A stretch of DNA of 52,032 nt from Lingula anatina (lineage: Eukaryota; Brachiopoda; Lingulata; Lingulida; Lingulidae), in assembly GCF_001039355.2 (NCBI RefSeq), contig NW_019774814.1, positions 1 through 52,032 of the forward strand, given 5' to 3'. Positions 1 through 11,300 of the stretch are shown in pieces (the first letter of the stretch is position 1; each line of letters starts with the position of its first letter). The notes under the pieces are model-generated. The model ran no database searches. It was given only the letters and a program-made list of their open reading frames with translations, and was not told the origin of the DNA. The translations under genes and the position numbers were made by a program.

Positions 1-681
1 ACTCTGTCACTCAGTTTCAATGGTGTTGTCAGTCACCTTGATTGGTTACTGAAAATCCACATAAATGACTTCAGAATACTGCACTAGTCGACCACAGTCC
101 AAAAAGTCGCGATCAAAATCCATTCAGTATTTTTGAAACCAAAATTAAAACTGCCATAACTTAAAAGTACACGCCATAGATTTTGAAAATCACCAGACTA
201 TATTTTTTCCAGCCACAGCTTCTTATAAAACCTCACACACACACATTAAAAATGGCTTAATCTGTAAATATTTTTTCTGGAGCATATCTGATGTTAATAT
301 TTCCATTGAAGCTTATAGGAAAATGGTTGCTGTTATGATGACTGGCCAGTCATTTTTTAGCTAAAAACAACCTTTATAAATTTTAGAAAAGGTCTAATCC
401 AAGTGCAATTCGAGACAGTTCAATGATTTTTCAGTATGAGAAAATTGCTTGTTTTCCCAGGAAAATCCATTTTAGCGTGTAAATATCATAGAGCGTACCT
501 TTAATTAGTTCAGTTTTTGGCCTTACCCAGCAGATTTAAAATCTATCATGTGGATAGTAATCATGCAGAGTATGAAGAGAATGAAACTTAAATACAATGA
601 AAGTTCATTTTTTAAAGTTCTGATTTTTTTAAACTTGTTGGAGAGGTATAGTTATTTTATTCTTTTGAAAATAATTTCAGG
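1..681. other. Upstream flank and likely 5' intron of the RWD-RING gene
   Basis: No coding signal is visible here. A polypyrimidine tract ending in AG at 679-680 sits directly before the first coding ATG (682). This suggests that the start codon lies just inside the second exon and that a non-coding first exon and promoter lie further upstream, possibly outside the window. A short CA run occurs near 235-245. No promoter element could be assigned with confidence. Confidence 0.4.
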
Positions 682-3600
682 ATGTCAGATAACAGTGTTG
701 CTTTTATTCAAAGTGAACTGAAGTCAGTGAAAGAAAATTGTGAGAAGAAGGTGAAGGATTCTAAATTAGTGGCATGTGTACCTGCTATGGTTAGAGTTGT
801 TCTGGAGTAAGTATATAAGGAAAACTGATGGAGAATACCTAGACCGTCAGAGTAGTCAACAATTTTTCTTCCCAATAAGCCATTAGCAAATCTTGAACCA
901 CCTTTCTTTTTACTCTCTTCTTGAAAGCCTGTGTCTACAAGTGAGACTGTCAATTTTGTCATCATTCATGTAAAACTAACTGATAAGCGCTAGTACATGG
1001 TGTGCTGTAAAGCTTCTTGTGCACAAAGCAGGCACATTTTAGGTATGGAGATGTTTTCTATGGCATTTTCATTTTGACTGCTCTGTTTTTATTGATGAAG
1101 ATGAAAATATTGACTTACTAGTAAGCTAAATTGTTTGTATGATAATCTCATTAACAGACATTTATAAACTATTTTAATAAGATTTTTTTATTTAATCAAA
1201 ACAGTGACATATAATAAATCATAATAATAATATTATATTATAATAATAAGTGCCTGTTTTTCTGAATAAGTTATAAAAATTATTATTAACAATCAAATCT
1301 TTTCTCTGTTTCAGGCAAACACAACACAAGAGCATAGTGGTTTGTCTCATGTTCCCAGATAAATATCCAGATGCCACAATTTTGATAGAACTGAAAAGCA
1401 AAACTCTCTCATACAAGCTTCTGCAGGGACTCACTAAAGTTGCTGAGGAGGAAGCAAAAAAATATCTAGGGAGAGAACAGGTAATATCATTTTAGAAAAA
1501 ATCTCTTAAAATTGATGCATATATCTAATGTACATATAAGACAGTAGTAAGTTTGGAAAATGTGTATACTATATTGTTGTTTTTCAGGTCTTAATGGTGC
1601 TCAAGTTTATCAGGAATTTCATTCAAGAAAATCCCCTGTGTGTTTGCAGTGAAGAAATCTCTTTCATAAAAAAAGATCTTTTACAAGACTGTGATGACAT
1701 TAAATTAAAACAGAAACTATCTCAAATTATTCTTAAAGTGAAAAAAGACCAGTACTTTATGAACTTTAAGATCACAATACCAGATAATTATCCATTTGAT
1801 CAGTCTAGGTAAGTGTTCATGCAAAGTTTGTATTTGTATTGTTTGTTTCTCTCTGTTTATAGAAAACATTAAAAAAAAAAGACCATTATTTTAAAAGAAG
1901 CCTTACTGAACACTCACTAAAACTTTTAATGTATTTTTATTATGTATAACTTAAACATGTTCAGTAGAGATTAGACAACCTTGTTTTTATTTCCATTTTA
2001 GCATAGAGGTAGCTGATCACAACTTTCCAGAACCATTGACAGTCAACATATTAGCTCAAGCAAATGAAATAGCAAGGCGGTGTGTACAACCTCCTCTTAA
2101 AAAGAGACCTAAGTAAGTACTGATATCTTCAGATGACAGCAATTATAAAAACTCAATTATGGCATTATATTCAAAATAATTTGATGTATGCAGTTTTTTA
2201 CAGTAAAAGGAGAAGGGTCTAGATAATCCTAATTGCAATCTTACAGTATAAACTGGATGCGGCATATATAACACTTCACATTTAAATAGCAACATGTGTT
2301 GCATGCAGGGCTTTTCCCAGGATTGGGTGTAAGGTCGTCCAAAATCATGTTTGAGCTGGACAACGGCACCATTTGAGGTGACAAACTTTTCAGAATTATC
2401 GAAAGGCCCATTTTCAAGTTCAACAAAATTTTCAAAGCGAAAAAAATTACATTAGCTGAAAATTGTCTTCCAACAAAATTTTCCAGACAGATGAAATCTT
2501 CAAGTTTTTTACAGCACATCTGGATCAGGTTTTTTAGTGAAATACATTTCAAACATAAGACTTCAAGAAGAATTGAAAAAAGTCTGGAAATTCTCAAAAG
2601 TAGATATACTTCTGATGGTGATATTGTTTTGCAGAGACCCCCCATTTGAGCCAAAACCTGCTGTTCGCCCAGTGTGTGAGTATATGATTCGTACCTGTAT
2701 AAAGAACTATCCAGCCCAAAAATGTCCCCTGTGCAATGAAATGGCTCTCCCTGAAAACCCACAAGTGAGTTAAAGTAAAGCATTTTATTGTTAAATATTT
2801 TGACTCCTTTATTTAGTAATTTTGCTCAGTGAAGTGGTCAATAAGCTCATTTCATTAACTGACTCACCCTTAGTTTTTTCTTCTAGTTTTGGAGATGCGC
2901 AGATTTGAAAATTAAAAGTAAAGAGAAAAATTTAAAGTAGGTCAAATGTAAAATTCAAGATCTCATTTGGATTTGCCATATATAAGTGCAAGTAATGGTG
3001 GGTGTATCTCTTCTAGTTTTAGAGATAATTTTCAATCCTGAAAGATTTTTTAAAAATGTATTTCACCTTTAAAAAATTTCAAAGTTAAATGGTGCAGTCT
3101 TAATTATCCCACTTTTTTGGCGCATCAATATCAATCATTCAGTAGTGAAGCAATTCCTTGAATAATAAGGGAGGAGTTATCCAGTCAAAGAATTGTTAAC
3201 AGATGGACAGATGTAGTGCTTTCGGGGTATGAAAATGTTCATTGAAAATTATTTTTCTCTTGGGCACCACCTTACTATTTAGAAAACAATAAACATTAAT
3301 ATGCTATGACTTATAAAACAGCTCCAATCATATTTTGTCTTTTGCTTTCCAGAAGTAAGGCAGTGAGGTTTATTTTTGAATATAAAAACACTTTTGATTG
3401 GTTTTGTAGGAAATAATAAATGAACCAAATCATGAGAAGTTTGCAGAGCGGGTTTATTGTGGTCACACATTTCATCATGGTTGCTTAGACATCTACATGA
3501 AAACACCACCTTTCACAGGTAACTTCAATATTTTTGTCCTTTTGCTATGAGCTATGTAGATTAATAAGATTAATTTTGAATTTTTGTTAAGAATGTTGAA

Positions 3601-3932
3601 CAAAAATTTCTTGAATTCTGCATTGTTGAGATCACGCTCAAATACTATGTTAATTAAATAAAAACTCAGAGCTGTTCCATCACAGTAAATGAAATAATTT
3701 GTCTTTATCCATAATTTTGTAAATAATCACCCAAAGTACATAATTATCATTTTCTTAAAAATGCATAGTGTATAATGTTATCAACCTTTCAGGTGGGAAG
3801 AAATGTCCCAGCTGTAGTAATAGAATATATCATGAAAATTGGAAAGTGACTCCAGAACTAGCAGAAGCAAGATGGGCACACCAGGAGGCAAGGAGAAGGG
3901 AATTAGATGAAGTTGTGGACTTTTTAGAATGA
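682..3932 (+). CDS. Tandem RWD-like and RING finger protein (seven coding exons)
   Basis: Coding exons, joined with consistent phase, are 682-806, 1315-1480, 1588-1808, 2002-2112, 2635-2764, 3410-3518 and 3793-3932 (stop TGA 3930-3932), giving about 335 residues. Residues ~30-115 look like an RWD fold, with the hallmark stretch FPDKYPDATILIELKSK followed by a helical segment. Residues ~150-205 look like a second RWD/UBC-like half (IPDNYPF, then NFPEPLTVNI). The C-terminus carries zinc ligands of a RING: CPLC, then CGHTFHHGC, then CPSC, followed by a charged helix ending the protein. Known RWD+RING proteins are usually E3 ubiquitin ligases, so an E3 role is inferred, with the RWD part as a protein-binding module. 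The spacing between the first and second zinc pairs (about 27 residues) is long. FANCL has a comparable RWD-then-RING order, but the RING sequence here does not resemble it closely. I do not recognise a named orthologue. Every donor is GT with a good AG acceptor. All seven exons are open with no breaks. Confidence 0.8.
2881..3060. repeat. Degenerate copy of a ~130-bp dispersed repeat in an intron
   Basis: Two divergent units about 125 bp apart begin with variants of CTAGTTTTGGAGAT (near 2884 and 3013). The same motif family, including AGTAGGTCAAA, forms a clearer tandem array at 17.60-17.91 kb and occurs again near 18.59-18.73 kb. No function is evident. Confidence 0.45.
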
Positions 3933-4104
3933 CTGTGATCTCCTTTGGTGACTTCTTTGACAAAAAGTATTTATTGAATAAAATTGCCCATATTTGCTTA
4001 CTGCACAAAACCAGTTTTGAAATCTACTCCTTCAGTTTTTCTAGAACCATTAATTATCAATATTTTAATTATGATCACTTCTGTATTTGTGACATAAAAA
4101 CGTT

Positions 4105-4162
<58 letters not shown>

Positions 4163-4480
4163 CCTCACACCAACTACCAATTTTGTGTATATGGAGCTAG
4201 GTTTCATTTTATTTATGTTTACCGATTTAACATAATATTTTGTCAAATTGTTTGTCCCATGGACAAAAAAATTTTAAAAATTGTGCAGAGTGGTATCAAA
4301 TAAATGATTTTTTTCTTTAAATTAATTTTATATATCAACAGTTTGTTAAAGTTTTTCACTTGCTGCCATGCTTTAGAATAGAAAATATTAGCCAGATGTC
4401 ACCACAAGTGAAAAGTGTATTGTGAAATGAGTGCAATAAACTTTCTTCATTATATGCATTTTTTCTGAAAGGAAATCACC
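3933..4480 (+). other. 3' UTR region of the RWD-RING gene with poly(A) signals and (TA)n
   Basis: The stop codon at 3930 is followed by AATAAA at 3977-3982, the likeliest poly(A) signal. Further AATAAA-type hexamers occur near 4299 and 4434. A pure TA dinucleotide run of about 45 bp occupies roughly 4109-4155, so if the distal signals are used the transcript would carry it. Confidence 0.6.
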
Positions 4481-7400
4481 ACCCATATTCTTGTTCATTC
4501 TGAATCTAATTTATTTGAAATCGGTATGCAGTACATCAAATAGCAAAATTATATCGGAGATGGTTTTATCAATTAAAAAGTTTAGATTATGCATTAAACT
4601 TGAAAAAAATTTGCAAAATCATCCAAATGGTCAAAGATTAGTGTATGTTATTATAACAGAAGAAAATATGTTTCATAGAACAACTACCAATCTTGTTTTT
4701 TTAATCATTAAAAAAAGAAAAAATTGTCAATTTTTCTACAAATACAACCTATCTAAATGGATTTACCTATTTGACTTCAACATTAACTTTTTGTCTTACT
4801 AAAATTTATTGAAAAAATCAAATGCCCCTTTGACCTGTTAATCACTTAAAACTGATCACAATGTAGTCAATTCATGCTTCTAGGCAAAATGGGTTGACCA
4901 AACTCAAAACGGCCTTTCTTAGTCACGTGATTATAATCACCTCAACATTAAAGGCTAATCTAACTTCCTATGATTTCCCTTATAGAGTCTTATTAGGTCA
5001 CAGGTGGCACAGAGATTTTAATTTGCCATTTGATGCTAGACCAGCTAAACATAGTGTGAGATGCTGAAAGATTTTCAAAATTGCCTCGTCTCATGAAACC
5101 AGCCCTACAACATCAAGCATCACTGTCAATTTGACTGTATAATGCATGTGACAGAATATAGCTTGTTTTCTCTGCTATTTCATTTCATCAATCCATGAAG
5201 GTGCCAGTCAAAAGTGGTTTCATGTGATAAGGAAAATTAACAGACATTCTATATAAAAAATGTGCATGCTAAATACTATTTAGAGAAGCGTATCTGTTTT
5301 GGTTAGAAGTTTCACAGTGCATGGCTTTGCAAGGTCCACATTCAATAAAAAAACAACTCTTCATTTTTGAGGGAAAAGTGCAATAAAACAAATTTTACTT
5401 TTCAAAAGTTAATGAATCTGTTCCATCATTCAAAGTAAAATTTATTTTTAAGTGAGGTTTTTCTAATAATCTTTTAAGAGGTTATTATGGAGGATAGCCA
5501 TCAATGAAGGTCCACAAAGTCTGCAGGAAAGGACAGATTGTGACATTTTGATGGTAAAATGGAATTTATATCTGTGTTGTTTACTATGTATTAACTGTGG
5601 AATTTTAAATCTCATTTGAAGAGTTATTATCCATTAAGCCCAGTATAAAGAGATTATTTGAGAAAAAAATCCTGTTGTTGCTATGAATATGTTACAGCAA
5701 GGAATTGCAAAAGTCTACTTTTCCTTTGTCTTTCCAAGTGATGAAAAAACAATTTCAAGAAAATATACAAATTTGCAACAGCACACCCAGCAGAGAAAAA
5801 TAAAATTGATAAGACACCATGAATATTTATTTATATTAATGACCACAAAGGGTCACAGCAAAATAAATGTACCTTTTTTGACGAAAGTAATGTATATTCA
5901 CCCATTTGATTTAATGTAAGCAAAGTGTTGGTAACAAGTTACCTAAGTCATGCCATCTGTTGTCTTGAATATGATAATTATAATGCTCATGTGTCAGACA
6001 ACATGAATCATATTTTTTGCCTATGGTGTGTTGATCATAATCAAATGGCCAGTTGTTATGAGTTCTGTGACATCGAGTAGGTCAACCCACATGCTCATTA
6101 TGAGGCTACTTTACATACTACACATATACATACTATACCACACCCATTTATTAATATACAAGTACAATTCAAATGATGATAAGAACACGAATCATGACCA
6201 AAACTACTTTCATCCAAATTTCTAATTGCAAAAATTTTAGGATAATGCCACCCAAAAATTCTGACTTAAAGTAACCCTCTCCTCCTTTTATGTTAATTAG
6301 AGTAGTAAGGAAATCAGAATATGTCAAATTATACTATCATAAAATAGAGAAAATCCCTTACATCAATACAAAATCCCAACTACAAAATTCCTGTGTTAGT
6401 GTCTCACACTTAAGACAATGTAGTTGTTGATACCAATATTGTACACGCAGAGAGAAAAAAAAAAAAAAAAAACAGAATGAAGAAGGGCAACCGAAAGGTG
6501 GTCTCTGTTATTACACTATGACTACAGAGGCAACAGTCTGTAACATTAATTCCAAAGGGACTGTATATATGATTTTAACAGAAAAATACAACCAGTTTTT
6601 TCCTGGGATCCCCAACAATTTTCTAGCACTAACCAACAACATGTCAGTTCTAAACTAAAAAAAGTCATGTAAATACAAATTTTAGAGACTTAAATTACCC
6701 CAGTAGCTTACCAAATCCAAAAACAGAAGTACAGCAAAAAATAACCTGCTCCAAATCCAAATCTGTATGATGATTCTAAAATAATGCAGTGCATGAATTT
6801 TTAAATATTTAACTGAAGCACAATGCTCTAAACACTAGGAAATCAAAATGCAGACCAAAAAATGAACCAAAAAATAAGAAAGATTAGTTTGACCATGACT
6901 GCAAAAAGATGTGAGCAGATGATTTGCCTTTTATTAAAGAAATAGAAATGCACTTAGGCCTCCAAGGAAGCTCATTACTATTAATCATTAATTAATAAAT
7001 TTATATATTAATAAATCACAGAATATGTAGCCGTTTGTTGCTTGATTTCCTCCCAATAGTTCCTGTAAAATTCATCAAATTCTGTTCACAACCTTTTGCA
7101 TAATGCTGGTAACAGAGAGACATACCATTAACAAATTAACAATTTATTAATTAATGGAACATACAATAAAGCAATAACACATTAATTTTTTTTTAGTTTA
7201 TACACAATTAACAATTAATTCTGCATGTCCATTCTGGGAGTTCAAATAGTTTTATTGCAGCCAAGCCAGAACATTGTAGGTTCTACATTAGCTCAGTGTT
7301 ATTAGCCAGGTAGAAGCACCAAAGTTCCCAGATGGACCAAACCAAAATGAAACCCTTAAAATGAAAACAACAGTAAACTGGGTTCCTAACAAGGATACAA

Positions 7401-8396
7401 CTTTAAATCAGGCCCTAATTCCCTCAAGAGAAAAAAAACTGTACCTGTATGTTTTGAAAAGTTCAGAAGTTGTCAGTCTCTCAAAACATTGGTACAACTT
7501 TTTTGCAAAGGTAGTTCTGAATTTTTGAGAAAAGGCCTTAATACTTAAATTCATTACCAATACTCAACAGCAATTCTTCATTTTAGAAACTTATCAAAAT
7601 GGACCTCAACTACCCTCTACCAGGGCTGCAGTTATTATGTGGAATTTTTCACTTCTTTCATAGTACAGAGAAGTACTATAATTATCTAGAGACATTATCT
7701 ATGAATATGTAGTGAAAAATCAATCTGTGGCCCTGGTAGAGGGTAGACCTTAATCACTTATTGATAAAGAACTAGATTGTCTTGATCCCAAGTCTCTTGA
7801 CTTTAGGCTAATGGGCAAGACATTGGCCAACTCAGATGTTCCCTCATAACTTGTCAGTCTGTGAACTAAGTTCAATAGCATATTGAGTAGCCAATTAAGT
7901 TTGATACTTAAGTTGTATGTGGCTAAGTTTTTATATATAATATAACCAATCAATTCCCTACATACCACTGCTGATACTGTATTTATCCACCCCAAGCATC
8001 AGATGGAATGTGCAAAGTGACTGGCTCATCCACTGACCACCATCTCAGTCCATTTGTAGTAAATTGTATACGAGATGCCAGCTAACAGCAAGCGACATTG
8101 TCGCTCATTAGAGTTGTTACAAATCATTTTTCAAGACTTGCAATAGATTAAATTTCTGCACTGGCACGAGGTCTAACAATTTCCTTGATGAAGGTCTGAC
8201 AATTTCCTTGATTTTCTTGACAATTTCTTGTGATGAAGCTTAAAACAATGTTACAAAGTTGGAAAAAAAACTCCCTTTTTTTCTAAATAATCTTTTACCT
8301 TAGATTCACTGATTATTTAAGACAAAACATTTCTATATCAGTAAACTTTCACAGTCAGCCATCACGTACAGAAAATAGTGATCACTGAAGCAACAA
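4481..8396. other. Intergenic, between convergent genes
   Basis: The plus-strand RWD-RING gene and the minus-strand PARP gene end toward each other across this ~3.9 kb. Short open frames here have no codon-like composition or splice context. The stretch holds an A-run at about 6454-6471, short AT-rich repeats near 6990-7210, and the small palindromic element at 7610-7746. I see no RNA gene. Confidence 0.5.
7610..7746. mobile_element. Small MITE with 18-bp inverted ends
   Basis: The left end CTACCCTCTACCAGGGCT and the right end (reverse complement CTACCCTCTACCAGGGCC) pair over 18 bases with one mismatch. A second inner match is GTGGAATTTTTCACT against AGTGAAAAAT. The element is about 137 bp and non-coding. 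A TA at each end could be a Tc1/mariner-type target duplication, but this is a weak call. Confidence 0.6.
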
Positions 8397-11300
8397 TCAC
8401 TGGATGCAGCAGTTTTTATCCGTATTGGTTTTATGCAAATTGGGTCTGTTTTGCCTGGGGCTTTGGCCAAAACGTTCCTGTGAGGACTGTGTAGTTTGCC
8501 ATGGTGTGCTTGAACCTGCAGCATAAACATTGCTGGAGTGTGTAGCATAAACATCACTGGGCAAATTGGGTCTGGCTGGTGCAGGTGGTGGTACATGTAC
8601 TGGGCTGGTTGAAGAGAAGTTGGCTGAACTGTAGGGATTTGACAACTGGAGAGGGGAAAATTCACTGTCAGGCTGTGTGCATGTATACTCTATGAGATAC
8701 TCTGGGTAGCTCTGGTCGTGGTCAAAGATAACAAAGATGGAAGGAGACATGGTATTATCCACACAGGAGTTGTACAAATCGCTTTCAAGTTTGGCAGGGT
8801 TTACACTTGGAGGTCTTTTCAATCCTTTCTGTCCCTGTACGTACATGCCCACCAATACTCTGGCCAAAAACATGTACTGCCTGTGTGAATTTCTATCGGT
8901 ATAGTTGTTACTATACTTGGCTGTTTTTGCAAAGTAGCACCCCTCTCCATACATCACTGCATTTTTTCCACTGACGCGTGCATCAAAGTTCTGCTTGCAG
9001 ATGGCTTTGATAACTTCAAAGGAATCCGATCCATGGAAAAGCTGCTTTTCATTCAAGTTGTCTCCCAGTTTGCTCAACAGAAACTTCTTTTTGCTGTAAT
9101 GTGTTATAAAAGGATATATATATATTTATATATATATTAGTATAATAAAAAAATCAAACAGTTTGGGTATCAAAATTTAAAAAAAAATTATAATCCTGTG
9201 AATGCAGCTAAGTTTTACAATGCACTGTTTTACTTGTACTGTAAATTCTAAAATACGGTAAGGTATGTCAGGTGAAAAGTCACTTTTTAATTCTTTACTG
9301 TACCTGCAGTATTTGTGCCACTGATAAGGATTCTGAACTTGGTACACCTTTTTGACTTCATAATGTTGATTGCCAATGCTGCCCATAAACATTTTCTCAG
9401 TTTCTTTATATTTGACTGATGATTCTTCAAGTGGAATCATTTCATAATCTGAGGCTGTATCAATGGGGAACCAGTGTGAAGGGGCTTCATCCAGGATGGT
9501 TGGAAGATGTCGAGATGGACTGGCCAAACTGCCAAAACATAAACGAAAAATCATGTAAAACAGCAATATCCTTTAATACTGTTAAAATGAAGATTCTCAA
9601 AAATTGATTAGGTGTCAATAAAAGCCCCTAAGTTAAGTATGCAATCAAGACAAAATGTGGTAATCTAGGATTTTTGTCATCACAAAAAATAGCTTAAAAT
9701 TAGTAGTCGTCTTTTCAATATGCCAGTTAAACAGTTGTATTCTTAATCCATCTGGAGTTAACCAACCATTTGCTGCCAAAAAACAAAGGTCTGCGAACAA
9801 CAGCCCTCATCTTTCCAGTTTCCCAGTTTTTTTGGTACATTTTGGACATGTTCAGAGAGTATATAAACTGTCCATGTTGGAATATATACTTTTTCTGACC
9901 ATGAAGGAATTTCAATTCAATGACTGACTGATATGGTGCACCTCCATCCTAAAAAAGAAGTAAAATCATCTTGATGGTTTATAATGACAATTATCTTTTG
10001 TGGTTGTAATGTCATTTATTATTGTAGAAGTGAAAAGTATCATTTATTGAACTTAATTAAACACTTATTACTCAGTACATACCACTTGTTCATACATCAT
10101 CCAATTTTCCACAAGATTTCCTCTTCTGTCTGTTTTGTAACCATTATCTTGCCAATACCACCTCCACTGAGTTGTCATATTACCGACAGTAGCCTCTTCT
10201 TTTTCAGCTTCTTTGACTTGAACATAGGAGGGGGTTGAAAGGCGCCGTACTGTCAGACCCAGAGTTGCTTTCATGGTATTGAAGTCAATGATGCGAATAA
10301 CAACAGTGTTTCCACCAGAGTGAACTTTACACCCTGAAGTAATCTGCGGGCAAATATTGAAAAAAATATTATTGACAATCACTACTGTGGCAGGTTTACT
10401 ACATATGCTTTAAATTTAGTCACTTATAATGCATCACAAGTAAAATGAAGACAAAAATAACTTAACTACAGTAATGATAGAAACTCTGAAAAATACATTT
10501 CAAATATAAATGATATCATAAAAAATATAATTTTTTACAACAAATTATAGGCCACCATAGACAACTAATTTACCTGTATGTCTTTGCACTCTGGTCTGCT
10601 GAAAGCCTGTTCTATCATCTGGTTGGTGCCATCTTTGTCCAAAGAAATCCAATTCCCATCCAGTAAAACCTGCCATAGATAGGGCAGTTGATAGTGGTGG
10701 CGCTTACAACTTTCAGTGCTGTAACACTCACCCCTCAAATAGGCCTCACAGATTTCTGTAATATCTGGGTCACTGTAGCAACTACTATCATCTTCCATTA
10801 ATGGCTGTTTGACCTCTTCTTTTGCTGGAGGGTTTTCAACAACATGATGTGAACTGCGAAGTTCCTCAACGCTACCTGGAGCAACTTCTTCCATCACAGG
10901 TTCAATGTCACCGCTGTAGGAGCGTTTGTGTTCTGGTTGCTTCTGAACTTTTGTCTTTCCTTCTTCTGGCTCTGTGTAAAGGAACTTAAAGACATTCGGA
11001 TTTTTCTGTAGATGATAAGCCCCAAGAATGTTCTTGCACTGTGGGGAATTCTTGTCATGATTGAAGCAAGCCTCAGGAGACTTCAAGCAGCTGTTTCTAA
11101 CTAATCTAGAACAAATATGAAGTCTGCGACATGCATCTCCATACTTACAACCACCTTGATTGTAATCACGGCACACTCTTGGAGTTGACAGCTCTATTAA
11201 TCTTAGGATCTCATGATCACTGAAATCATCAAGGCCATTTTGCAAGACAATTCTTTGGTTGTGTGGAGATTTTACATCATGAGAGTATCTACAGTTTTCT

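Noticed and set aside
2241-2783. 180-codon minus-strand open frame across an exon of the RWD-RING gene
   Set aside because: It is antisense to a well-supported exon and intron and has no domain.
4109-4155. Tandem TA run as a CRISPR-like or regulatory array
   Set aside because: It is a simple dinucleotide microsatellite in a 3' UTR.
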